64,000 nucleotides of DNA from Hymenobacter sp. DG25B (GTDB lineage: Bacteria; Bacteroidota; Bacteroidia; Cytophagales; Hymenobacteraceae): contig NZ_CP010056.1 in NCBI RefSeq assembly GCF_000801315.1, positions 105,181 to 169,180 of the forward strand, written 5' to 3'. Within the stretch, counting starts at the first letter, position 1; each line of letters starts with the position of its first letter. The position numbers and the translations under genes are program-made. Below, in pieces: positions 19,277 to 26,965 of the stretch. The notes below the pieces were generated by a model. It was given only the letters and a program-made list of their open reading frames with translations, made no database searches and had not been told where the DNA came from.

Positions 19277-20815
19277 ATGAAAAACAGCCTCCTGCTAGCC
19301 CTGTTCCTGGCTTTTACAGTTCAGTTAAGCCAGGCCCAGACTCCGGCTGCCAAGCCGGCCATACCCCCGGCTACGCCCCAGTTCCGCCCGGCCTACCACT
19401 TCAGCCCGGCCAAAATGTGGATGAACGACCCCAATGGCATGGTGTACTATAAGGGCACCTATCATCTGTTCTTCCAGCACTACCCCGATGGCATGGAGTG
19501 GGGACCCATGCACTGGGGCCACGCCACCAGCCCGGACTTGGTGCATTGGCAGGAGCAGCCCATTGCCTTGTTCCCCGATAAGTTGGGCTGGATTTTCTCG
19601 GGCAGCGCCGTCGTGGATGAAAATAACACCTCCGGCTTCGGCAAAAACGGGCAGGTACCTATGGTGGCTATCTTCACCCACCACAACGCCGAGGAGGAAA
19701 AAAAGAAAACCGACAAGCACCAGTACCAGAGCCTGGCTTACAGCCTAGACGAGGGCAAAACCTGGACCAAGTACGAGGGCAACCCGGTACTCAGCAACCC
19801 CGGCATTCCCGACTTCCGCGACCCGAAAGTAAGCTGGCATGCCCCCAGCAAAAAGTGGATAATGACGCTGGCCACCAAGGACCGCATCACCTTCTTCTCC
19901 TCCCCCAACCTGAAGGAGTGGACCAAGGAAAGCGAGTTTGGCGAAAAGCTGGGCGCCCACGGTGGGGTGTGGGAGTGCCCCGATCTGTTCCCTCTCACGC
20001 TGGATGGCAAAACCCGCTGGGTGCTGCTGGTGAGCATCAATCCCGGCGGCCCCAACAGCGGCTCGGCCACCCAGTACTTTATGGGGCAGTTTGATGGCCG
20101 GACGTTCACGCCCGCCGACACCAAGACCAAATGGGTGGATTACGGCAAGGACGATTACGCCGGCGTGACTTACGCTAACACTGGCGCGCGGCGCATTTTC
20201 CAGGGCTGGATGAGCAACTGGGAGTATGCCAACCAGGTCCCTACTTCTCCCTGGCGCAACGCCATGACGGTACCCCGGGAGCTGGCCCTGCGCCAGGTAG
20301 GTAAGGACGTATGGCTTACCTCGCAGCCCGTAAAGGAAGTAAGCCAGGCGCTGCAGGCCGGCAGCGTAAGGCTGCAAAAGCTGGCCGTGCTGAAGGAGCT
20401 GGACCTGAGCAGCCGGCTGCCCAACCTGGGCGACAAGTTTCAGCTCAAGCTCAGCACTAAGTTGCTGAAGGACTTTTCCCTGGTCCTTTCTAATAGCCGG
20501 GGTGAGGAGCTGGTTATTGGGTTTGATCAGCAGGCCAATGCCTACTACATAGACCGCAGCAAGTCCGGCATGGTCGCTTTCAGCGACAAGTTTCCGGGCC
20601 GTCACGCCGGGCCCCGGCGGGCGGTAACCCCCGGGGGTGATCTGACGCTGTTGTTTGATGCAACGTCCGTTGAGCTCTTTGCTGATAGTGGCCTGACTGT
20701 GTTAACCGAGCTCTACTTCCCCCATGAGCCGCTCACCAAACTCAAAATCAAGTCAAGTGCAGGCGTACTTATTCAGGAGCTAAACTATGCTCGCTTGGCC
20801 CCCGATGTTAAATAG
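19277..20815 (+). CDS. GH32 fructan hydrolase (levanase/invertase type), periplasmic
   Basis: Retaining beta-fructosidase of glycoside hydrolase family 32, releasing fructose from sucrose, inulin or levan. The 512 aa begin with a Sec signal peptide (MKNSLLLALFLAFTVQLSQAQ) without a lipobox Cys, so the enzyme is predicted to be periplasmic. The five-bladed propeller holds the nucleophile Asp51 in WMNDPNG, the transition-state Asp182 in FRDPKV, and the acid/base Glu233 in WECPDLF. The C-terminal beta-sandwich spans about residues 345-505. The absence of a lipoprotein leader implies cleavage after import by SusC/D. Endo- versus exo-action cannot be settled from sequence; as the only GH in the locus, an exo-acting enzyme on short fructans or sucrose is more likely. 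Confidence 0.93.
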   Translation: MKNSLLLALFLAFTVQLSQAQTPAAKPAIPPATPQFRPAYHFSPAKMWMNDPNGMVYYKGTYHLFFQHYPDGMEWGPMHWGHATSPDLVHWQEQPIALFPDKLGWIFSGSAVVDENNTSGFGKNGQVPMVAIFTHHNAEEEKKKTDKHQYQSLAYSLDEGKTWTKYEGNPVLSNPGIPDFRDPKVSWHAPSKKWIMTLATKDRITFFSSPNLKEWTKESEFGEKLGAHGGVWECPDLFPLTLDGKTRWVLLVSINPGGPNSGSATQYFMGQFDGRTFTPADTKTKWVDYGKDDYAGVTYANTGARRIFQGWMSNWEYANQVPTSPWRNAMTVPRELALRQVGKDVWLTSQPVKEVSQALQAGSVRLQKLAVLKELDLSSRLPNLGDKFQLKLSTKLLKDFSLVLSNSRGEELVIGFDQQANAYYIDRSKSGMVAFSDKFPGRHAGPRRAVTPGGDLTLLFDATSVELFADSGLTVLTELYFPHEPLTKLKIKSSAGVLIQELNYARLAPDVK

Positions 20816-20872
20816 GCGGCACAGCAGATGGTCAGGTTATATGCCTAGCAATGGAATAAGCTCTTAAGAAAA

Positions 20873-20917
20873 GCATACAAAAAGGACCGGCGTTAGACGC
20901 CGGTCCTTTTTGTATGC
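20873..20917. terminator. Strong bidirectional rho-independent terminator after the fructan locus
   Basis: A perfect 21-base stem (20873-20893 with 20897-20917) and a three-base loop. The GC-rich core GGACCGGCGT is flanked by A5 and T5 tracts on the two sides, so it can act on either strand. It begins 58 bases after the GH32 stop and marks the end of the locus. Confidence 0.9.
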
Positions 20918-21067
20918 CCGGGCAGTTCGTATCAGCCTGCATCGGGCGCCCTATCAGCATAGCAGCGGGCTTGTGGACGGCAATGGGCCCTTGTGGTGCC
21001 TAGCCGGACGGAAATAGAGAAGCTCGCAAGAAGGCACTTAGCATAATCTTTACTTATAAGCCATGGC

Positions 21068-21232
21068 TTACCCCAGCTCTGTGATGTTGGAAATGTTCCA
21101 CATCCATTGGTTTTTGATCACAATTCGTTTCCCGGTTTTTGGGTCCATGAATTCCAATCGGCGTACCAGAATGTACATGGCGTAGGTGGGCACGCTGTAG
21201 TAGTCACGGGGGCGATTAAAGGCCACAACGAC
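21068..21232 (-). pseudogene. C-terminal relic of an unrecognised protein
   Basis: About 54 codons on the minus strand read as a natural-looking protein end (FNRPRDYYSVPTYAMYIL, FMDPKTGKRIVIKN, MWNISNITELG, stop at 21068). A TAG in the same frame lies directly upstream, and no start or rest of the gene is visible. The family was not recognised. It sits beside the IS3 relic, so both may be remains of one disrupted region. Confidence 0.35.
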
Positions 21233-21249
21233 CTAGCCGGCGTGTGCCT

Positions 21250-21443
21250 TTAGTTGTTGGTGGGGCGGGCCGCCACCACCTGGGCCTGTTGCCAGCGATA
21301 GATTAACTTAGGGCTGATGCCCAGCTGCTGGGCCGCGGCCTGCGTGCTACGGCTCTCGGGGGCAGGCGCAAGGCCTACGCCTTGAAGGCTTCATCGTACT
21401 TACGCCGTTTGTCGGGCGACTCCCCGCTGGTTTTGGTTGCCAT
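21250..21443 (-). pseudogene. Relic of an IS3-family transposase OrfA (HTH protein)
   Basis: Reading from ATG at 21443 gives MATKTSGESPDKRRKYDEAFKA, then a stop. After a frame change the sequence continues ESRSTQAAAQQLGISPKLIYRW and ends ...VVAARPTNN with a stop at 21250. KRRKYDEAFKxEA and the QQLGISxxxIYRW helix-turn-helix are typical of IS3/IS911 OrfA. OrfB and terminal inverted repeats are not visible, so the element is dead. Confidence 0.65.
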
Positions 21444-21559
21444 ACCAGAAGAAATATACGTCCTTCTTCTGTCCATCATTTCTAGACCACCTCACCCTTT
21501 GAAGCTTGCCTAATGACGCTGCTACTTGCCCCTGAATGGGGATAATTCCCAAATTGTAG

Positions 21560-22345
21560 CTATCCCAAGCGAGCCAGAAGCTCTTCAATCTGGCTCTCTA
21601 AGCGAGCTATCCGCGCCTCTATCGTTGAGGGCGGCCGCAAGTGCATCGTGAAAACCCCTCTCACCTCCCATATTTCCAGGGCCTGGTCAAGGACAAACTC
21701 TTCTGCGCCATAATCCGGGTTGTCGGCGCGCAGGCGCACGGTATTGTTAGGCAAACGCTCCGCTAAGCGACGAACTAACAGGCGGCTTTGGGTAAGGAAG
21801 GCGTAGACCCTATGCACCCGCAACGTAGGCTCCACCAGATCTACACGGCGGCAGAGCACCACGTCCTGGTGGCGAAGACCCTGCTGCTGGTGCTGCATTT
21901 CGGCACCCACAATTTCAAACGCCCGGGTAGTGGGGCCCAGCTTATGTGGAAAGGTCAGTTGGGGCAAGGTATCAAGAAAGGAAGCCTTGTGATGCTGCAC
22001 AATGTATTCCAGCAGGCGGTCAGCGGGCACAAAGGGTGTAACTGCGCTCTGCAGGTCGGCCAGGGCTGTACTTTGCTCCGGCGCGGCGGTTTCGGTGGCG
22101 CCGTGCTGCTGGAATATATCGAAGTGGTAGAGCTCATTTACGGTAAGTTCTTTCGTTAGTAGCAGATCTACCGACAAGCCAAAATAATGAGCAATCTGAA
22201 TAAGCGTCTCCATTTTTGGCTCGGAGCGGCCTTCTTCGTAGGCACCCACGCTGGGCCGGGCCAGACCAAAAAGCTCCGCAAAAGCGGCCTGGCTCAGCTT
22301 CTTGACCGTTCTGATCTTGCGAATGTTCTTTCCGACGTAAGACAT
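21560..22345 (-). CDS. XRE-family transcriptional regulator
   Basis: DNA-binding regulator of 261 aa. The start at 22345 is chosen because the helix-turn-helix domain begins at once (MSYVGKNIRKIRTVKKLSQ). The Cro/CI-type HTH covers about residues 8-65 (LSQAAFAELFGLARPSVGAYEEGRSEPKMETL). The C-terminal half (about 130-235) resembles a beta-rich peptide-binding or S24-like sensory domain, without a clear Ser-Lys protease dyad, and ends in a short coiled coil (TIEARIARLESQIEELLARL). It is transcribed divergently from the YbjN-PspA-flotillin operon. A palindrome and a direct repeat lie in the shared promoter region, so it is the best candidate regulator of that operon and of itself (inference). 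Confidence 0.85.
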   Translation of the reverse strand: MSYVGKNIRKIRTVKKLSQAAFAELFGLARPSVGAYEEGRSEPKMETLIQIAHYFGLSVDLLLTKELTVNELYHFDIFQQHGATETAAPEQSTALADLQSAVTPFVPADRLLEYIVQHHKASFLDTLPQLTFPHKLGPTTRAFEIVGAEMQHQQQGLRHQDVVLCRRVDLVEPTLRVHRVYAFLTQSRLLVRRLAERLPNNTVRLRADNPDYGAEEFVLDQALEIWEVRGVFTMHLRPPSTIEARIARLESQIEELLARLG

Positions 22346-22363
22346 CAGCGAAAAATAAATTAA

Positions 22364-22398
22364 GCTCAAAACTTGAGCGATTCTAAAACTTTGAGTAC
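22364..22398. promoter_or_regulatory. Candidate operator of the XRE regulator
   Basis: GCTCAAAACTTGAGC at 22364-22378 is a perfect palindrome with six-base arms, lying 19-33 bases upstream of the regulator start codon. The right half recurs as AAAACTTTGAG about 15 bases further on, giving a direct repeat of AAAACTT(T)GAG. This is the usual form of a Cro/CI-type operator. Confidence 0.5.
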
Positions 22399-22553
22399 TC
22401 TTGTAGCGTAAAGCTACCACATTAGTTCCAAACCATTTAAAACGGCGCTATTTTTTTGAGCCGTAGGAATACCCCCCCGGTACTGGCTGGTTTTCATTCG
22501 GGGCTTGCCTCCGTGTTCCGCTTGAGTTTCCTCCGCATACATTATATATATAG

Positions 22554-22961
22554 ATGGCCAACCACTACTTCCCGAAAATTCAGAACTACCTGCTGGAGCT
22601 GGGCTTCGATATCCGGCACGTGGATGCAGCCGCCAACCTGATGGTGGTCAGCAAGCCCGAGCTGGGTATTGAGCACCTGGTGCTGGGCTGCGGGGAGCCG
22701 CTCCTTATTATGGAGCAATACCTGCTGGATCTGCCCGAGCCTAACTGTGAGATCTACCAGCAGTTGCTGCAGAAAAACCGCGACATCATTCACGGAGCCT
22801 TTGTGCTGGATGAAACCGGCCGCAAGGTCATCTTCCGCGATACGCTCCAGCTGGAGCACCTCAACCGGCCCGAACTGGAGGCCGTCTTTAACTCCCTGGC
22901 TTTGTTGCTCAGCGAGTTCAGCGACGAGCTGATTGCGTTTTCTAAAACCCCAACCGCCTAA
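22554..22961 (+). CDS. YbjN / CesT-Tir-chaperone-like protein
   Basis: Small protein of 135 aa, recognised as a YbjN-domain or type III chaperone-like fold from its alternating pattern: an N-terminal helix (PKIQNYLLELGFDI), strands containing LMVVSKPELGIEHLVLGC and EPLLIMEQYLLDLP, and a helix followed by ALLLSEF near the end. It is acidic, with no signal peptide or TM segment. It is the first gene of the PspA operon and ends four bases before pspA. Proteins of this fold recur beside PspA in comparative surveys and are thought to act as small chaperones or adaptors. The exact role here is unknown. The first start at 22554 is kept; the AT-rich run ATTATATATATAG lies just before it. Confidence 0.7.
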   Translation: MANHYFPKIQNYLLELGFDIRHVDAAANLMVVSKPELGIEHLVLGCGEPLLIMEQYLLDLPEPNCEIYQQLLQKNRDIIHGAFVLDETGRKVIFRDTLQLEHLNRPELEAVFNSLALLLSEFSDELIAFSKTPTA

Positions 22962-22965
22962 CGCC

Positions 22966-23670
22966 ATGAACCTATTCAACCGCATCTTCAAAATCGGCCA
23001 GGCCGAAGCTCACTCTGCCGTCAATCAGCTGGAGGACCCCATTAAAATGACCGAGCAGGGCCTGCGCGACCTACGCCAGGACCTGGACAAGGCCTTGCAC
23101 GCCCTGGCCGAGGTGAAAGCTCTGACTATCCGCTCCCGCAACGACGCCGAAACCGAGCGTAGCCGCGCCCTGGACTACGAAAACAAGGCCGTGCTGCTGC
23201 TGCAGAAAGCGCACCGGCAGGAGCTGGAGCCCGCTGAGGCTGACCGCCTGGCCACCGAGGCCCTGCTGAAAAAAAACCAGCACGAAACCCAGTCCTCCCG
23301 GGCCGCCCAGGACCAGGAGAAGTTTGAGACTTCGGCCCAGCAGCTTAGCCAAAACGTGCAGCAGCTCAAGCAAACCATCAGCCAGTGGGACAATGAGCTC
23401 AAGACCCTGAAAGCCCGGGTGACGGTGAGCACCGCTACCAAAACCATCAATCAGCAGCTGGCCCAGCTGGATGCTTCCGGCACGGTTACCCTGCTGGAGC
23501 GCATGAAGGAAAAAGTGGCCACGGAAGAAGCCTTGGCCGAATCCTATGGGCAGATTGCCCTGGAAAGCCGCACTCTGGATCAGGAAATCGACAAGGCCCT
23601 GCACCTGCACGGCGCCGGCCAGGTATGCGAGGACCTCAAAGCGCTTAAATCCAAACTAGGGCTGGAATAA
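22966..23670 (+). CDS. pspA: PspA/IM30 family membrane-stress protein
   Basis: Peripheral membrane protein of the PspA/Vipp1 (ESCRT-III-like) family, 234 aa. It begins MNLFNRIFKIGQAEAHSAVNQLEDP, where helix 0 (LFNRIFKIG) can insert into anionic membranes. The NQLEDPIKMTEQGLRDL segment matches the family signature, and long helical hairpins follow to about residue 215. No TM segment is present. The family polymerises on damaged inner membranes and limits proton leakage. The start at 22966 is chosen over an in-frame ATG at 22933, which overlaps the upstream gene and precedes the conserved helix. It lies between the YbjN-like gene and the YqiJ-like gene in one operon. Confidence 0.92.
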   Translation: MNLFNRIFKIGQAEAHSAVNQLEDPIKMTEQGLRDLRQDLDKALHALAEVKALTIRSRNDAETERSRALDYENKAVLLLQKAHRQELEPAEADRLATEALLKKNQHETQSSRAAQDQEKFETSAQQLSQNVQQLKQTISQWDNELKTLKARVTVSTATKTINQQLAQLDASGTVTLLERMKEKVATEEALAESYGQIALESRTLDQEIDKALHLHGAGQVCEDLKALKSKLGLE

Positions 23671-23744
23671 ACAGGCATCTCCTTCCTGTGAGGTGCGCGG
23701 AACCCTGCCCTGCCTCCCTACCTTTACCCTGCCCCCTTCTCCCG

Positions 23745-24395
23745 ATGACTGAACTTCTCCACGCCGCTGTTTCCCCGCCCAATATCGGCCCCACGGCCGT
23801 GCTGGTGTTTGTGCTGCTGTACTGGATGACCGTTATCCTGGGGCTTATCGATTTCAAGACCCTGGACCTGGACACCGACCACGAGGTGCACACCGGGCAC
23901 CACGCGGACGGCACCTCCGGCACGGGGGTGGACTGGCTGAACAACGCCCTGGTGTTTTTTAACCTGGGCCGGGTGCCGCTGATGGTGTTCCTCAGCCTGG
24001 TGGCACTCCCGCTCTGGGTGGGCAGCATCCTGCTCAACCACTACCTGGGCAATGCCTCCCTGCTACTGGGCCTGCTCTTCCTGGTGCCGCTGCTTTTCGG
24101 TAGCCTGCTGATGGCCAAAGTGTTAACCACGCCCTTTGTGCACCTGTTTGCGGCCATGGAGAAAAACCAGGATGCCGGCGGCCAGCCCCTGGGCAAAGTA
24201 TGCACGGTGCTGCTGCCTACCAGCCGGGAGCAGATGGGCCAGGCCAGTGTACGCCTGCTGAACGGCTCCCCGCTGGTGCTGAACGTGCGAGCCGCCTCGT
24301 CCACCGCCCCGCTGCGGAAGGGCGACGCCGCCCTGGTGATTGATTATGACGCCGTGCGGCGTTGCTACCTGATTGAACCCTACGAGACTATTTAA
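23745..24395 (+). CDS. YqiJ/NfeD-like membrane protein with OB-fold
   Basis: Integral membrane protein of 216 aa with about three TM segments (residues near 17-37, 78-98 and 103-125). They are followed by a cytosolic beta-rich domain (GKVCTVLLPTSREQMGQASVRLLNG, ALVIDYDAVRRCYLIEPYE) of the OB-fold type found in NfeD and YqiJ partners of flotillins. A polar His-rich loop (DTDHEVHTGHHADGT) lies between the first two helices. Its position between pspA and the flotillin gene matches the yqiJ-yqiK arrangement of E. coli. It probably anchors or assembles the flotillin at the membrane. The start at 23745 removes an unlikely Pro/Cys-rich extension. Confidence 0.8.
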   Translation: MTELLHAAVSPPNIGPTAVLVFVLLYWMTVILGLIDFKTLDLDTDHEVHTGHHADGTSGTGVDWLNNALVFFNLGRVPLMVFLSLVALPLWVGSILLNHYLGNASLLLGLLFLVPLLFGSLLMAKVLTTPFVHLFAAMEKNQDAGGQPLGKVCTVLLPTSREQMGQASVRLLNGSPLVLNVRAASSTAPLRKGDAALVIDYDAVRRCYLIEPYETI

Positions 24396-24414
24396 CCCCT
24401 GCTATACTGAACCC

Positions 24415-24510
24415 ATGTCTGCCCGTCCCCCGCGCAAGCCAGGTAAGCTGGGCCAATGGCTGGAGGCGCTATGCTTCGTGCTCGAAATTCTGCTTGCAAT
24501 CCTGGAGTAA
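24415..24510 (+). CDS. Possible 31-residue small protein in the PspA-flotillin operon
   Basis: A short frame, starting MSARPPRKPGKLGQWLEALC and ending EILLAILE, lies in the 203-base gap between the YqiJ-like and flotillin genes, same strand. The basic, proline-containing N-terminus followed by a hydrophobic or amphipathic helix fits a small membrane-attached protein. No family was recognised. The support is position and composition only, so it could be chance. Confidence 0.35.
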   Translation: MSARPPRKPGKLGQWLEALCFVLEILLAILE

Positions 24511-24598
24511 TCCTGTCCTTTTCGGTGCCTGAACTCTTGCTCAGGTCTGTGCCTCATTCTTCTCTTTCCCGCTTGATTCTACCCTTACCCCTACTTAC

Positions 24599-26767
24599 AT
24601 GTTAGAAGAACTTTCCCTGGCGGTGATTGTCATCGTCGCCGTCCTGCTGCTGGGCTTTATTGCCATCGTCGTTAAAATGTACCAGAAGGCCGTGCAGGGC
24701 GAGGCCCTGGTGCGCACAGGCCTGGGCGACACCAAGGTTTCGTTTTCCGGAATCTTCGTGGTGCCAGTGCTCCACAAGCTGGAGGTGATGGATATCACCC
24801 TGAAAAACATGGTAATAGCCCGGGGCGGCTCCGAGGGCCTGGTCTGCAAAGACAACCTCCGCGCCGACGTGAAGGTGAACTTCTTCGTGCGGGTAAATAA
24901 AACCCACGATGACGTGGTGCAGGTGGCTCAGAGCATCGGCTGCCGCCGCGCCTCCGACCCCACCGCCCTGGAAAACCTCTTCGACGCCAAGTTCTCCGAG
25001 GCCCTGAAAACCGTGGGCAAGCAGTTCGACTTCATTGAGCTCTACAACTCCCGCGAGCAGTTCAAGCTCGAAATCCTGCGCATCATCGGCACCGACCTGA
25101 ACGGTTACGTGCTGGACGACTGCGCCATTGACTACCTGGAGCAGACGCCCCTGGCGGCCCTGAACCAAGATAATATTCTGGATGCTGAGGGCATCAAGAA
25201 GATTGTGGCCCTGACCTCGGAGCAGAAAATCCAGGCCAACTCCATTGCCCGCGAGATGCAGAAAACCATCAAGAAGCAGGACGTGGAGGCCCAGGAGACC
25301 ATTCTGCAGCTGGACAAGCAGCTGATTGAGAATCAGGAAAAGCAGAAGCGCGAGATTTCCAACATCCGGGCCCGGGAGCAGGCCGAGACGGAAAAAGTGC
25401 AGCAGGAGGAAAAGCTGAAAGGCGAGCGGGCCCGCATCACCACCGAGGAGGAAGTGGGCATAGCCGAGCAGAACCGCGACCGGCAGGTGCTGGTGGCCGA
25501 GCGCAACAAGCAGCGCACCGATGCCGTGGAGACTGAGCGCGTGGCCCAGGCCAAAGCCCTGGAAGCCAACGAGCGGGAGCGGATTGTGGCCCTGGCCCAG
25601 ATTGAAAAGGAAAAGGCCCTGGAAGAAGAAAAGAAAAACATCCAGACCATTATCCGGGAGCGGATTGTAGTGGAAAAAGCTACCGTTCAGGAAGAAGAGA
25701 AAATCAAGGATACCCGGGCTCAGGCCCTGGCCGAGCGCGACAAGCTGGTGGCCATTACGGCCGCCAAGCAGGAAACGGAATCGGCCACGGTGGCCATGGT
25801 GGGCAGCGCGGATATGGAGCGCCAGGCCGCGGAGTTCCGCGCCAAGCAGGCCCTCATTGATGCAGAAGCTGAAAAAGCCTCGGCCGAGTTTAAGGGCCAG
25901 GCCATCCGGATTTTGGCCGAAGCCGAAGCCAGCAAAGCCACGGCCGTGGGCCTGGCCGAGGCCCAGGTGATGCAGGCCAAAGCCACGGCCCGCCAGAAAG
26001 AAGGCGAGACCGAAGCCAACGTGCTCCAGCTCACCGCCGCCGCCGAGGCGCAGGCCATCCAGTCGAAAGCCGGGGCCCAGGCCGAGGCCGATGAGAAGCT
26101 GGGCATGGTTGCCGCCAAAGTAAACCGCGAGAAAGGCCTCGCCGACGCCGACATCATCCAAGCCCGCGCCGATGCGGACCAGAAGAAAGGGCTGGCGGAA
26201 GCCGCCGTGTCGGAGCAGAAGTTTGCGGTGGAAGCCAAAGGCATCGAAGCCAAGGCCGACGCCATGAAAAAGCTCGATGGGGTGGGCAAAGACCACGAGG
26301 AGTTCAAGCTGCGCCTAGACAAGGACAAGTCGGTGGAGCTGGCCCAGATCAGCATTCAGAAGGACATTGCTGCCTCGCAGGCCGAGGTTATCGGCGAGGC
26401 ACTCAAAGCCGCCAAAATCGACATCGTGGGCGGGGAAACGATGTTCTTCGACCAGATCATCGGCTCCATTACCAAGGGCAAGATGGTGGACCGCACCGTG
26501 CACAACAGCGAAGTGCTGGGCACCGTGAAAGACGCTTTCTTCTCCCTGGACGGCGGCGGAGACTTTAAAACCAACCTTCGCCGCTTCGTGGATCAGTTCG
26601 GTCTGAGCAGTGAGGAAATCAAAAACCTCAGTGTGTCGGCCCTCCTGCTGAAGATGATGAACCAGGCCGGGGATGATGCTACCCGCAGCACCATCACCCA
26701 GCTGGCCAGCACGGCCACAGCCCTGGGCATCGGCGACAAGCCCGCCCGGATGCTGGAGCTGAAGTAA
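24599..26767 (+). CDS. Flotillin family protein (YqiK-type, SPFH/band 7)
   Basis: Membrane-microdomain scaffold of 722 aa, longer than classical flotillins (about 500) because of an extended coiled coil. A single N-terminal TM helix (residues about 7-28) is followed by the SPFH domain (about 35-210; KNMVIARGGSEGLVCKDNLRADVKVNFFVRV). A charged Ala/Glu/Lys/Gln-rich coiled coil covers about 210-560, and a conserved C-terminal flotillin domain covers 560-722 (AAKIDIVGGETMFFDQIIG). It probably forms oligomeric rings or cages on the inner membrane with the NfeD-like partner. Together with PspA it suggests a role in membrane integrity or fluidity. The giant AAA+ gene follows after a repeat-containing gap. 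Confidence 0.92.
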   Translation: MLEELSLAVIVIVAVLLLGFIAIVVKMYQKAVQGEALVRTGLGDTKVSFSGIFVVPVLHKLEVMDITLKNMVIARGGSEGLVCKDNLRADVKVNFFVRVNKTHDDVVQVAQSIGCRRASDPTALENLFDAKFSEALKTVGKQFDFIELYNSREQFKLEILRIIGTDLNGYVLDDCAIDYLEQTPLAALNQDNILDAEGIKKIVALTSEQKIQANSIAREMQKTIKKQDVEAQETILQLDKQLIENQEKQKREISNIRAREQAETEKVQQEEKLKGERARITTEEEVGIAEQNRDRQVLVAERNKQRTDAVETERVAQAKALEANERERIVALAQIEKEKALEEEKKNIQTIIRERIVVEKATVQEEEKIKDTRAQALAERDKLVAITAAKQETESATVAMVGSADMERQAAEFRAKQALIDAEAEKASAEFKGQAIRILAEAEASKATAVGLAEAQVMQAKATARQKEGETEANVLQLTAAAEAQAIQSKAGAQAEADEKLGMVAAKVNREKGLADADIIQARADADQKKGLAEAAVSEQKFAVEAKGIEAKADAMKKLDGVGKDHEEFKLRLDKDKSVELAQISIQKDIAASQAEVIGEALKAAKIDIVGGETMFFDQIIGSITKGKMVDRTVHNSEVLGTVKDAFFSLDGGGDFKTNLRRFVDQFGLSSEEIKNLSVSALLLKMMNQAGDDATRSTITQLASTATALGIGDKPARMLELK

Positions 26768-26796
26768 CAACTAATTACCCCAGCTAGAAACTAAAG

Positions 26797-26926
26797 CTAG
26801 CTCCCCTCCTCAGCTGAGGAGGGGTTGGGGGTGGTTGAAAAGTTAGAGCTAGTAACTAGAATTAGTCTGTCCTTCAACGATTATTCAACCACCCCTAGCC
26901 CCTCCTCAGGTGAGGAGGGGAACTAG
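26797..26926. repeat. Inverted repeat of palindromic units between flotillin and AAA+ genes
   Basis: Arms of 43 bases (26797-26839 and 26884-26926) match at about 39 positions in reverse complement. Each arm contains its own palindrome, CCCCTCCTCAGCTGAGGAGG in the left and CCCCTCCTCAGGTGAGGAGG in the right, next to a GGTGGTTG element. This double-hairpin form is typical of dispersed REP/MITE-like elements of Bacteroidota. Confidence 0.8.
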
Positions 26927-26965
26927 TTGCTAGTCTTAGCTCTAGCTTAGCCCGGCGCTACCCTT

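Noticed and set aside
24602..26296. Open frame of 564 codons antisense to the flotillin gene
   Set aside because: It arises from the biased codons of the Ala/Glu/Lys/Gln-rich coiled coil; its product is a low-complexity Leu/His/Gly-rich chain without domains.
26797..26926. Rho-independent terminator between flotillin and AAA+ genes
   Set aside because: Stems are strong but no T tract follows on either strand; the form fits a REP-like element better.
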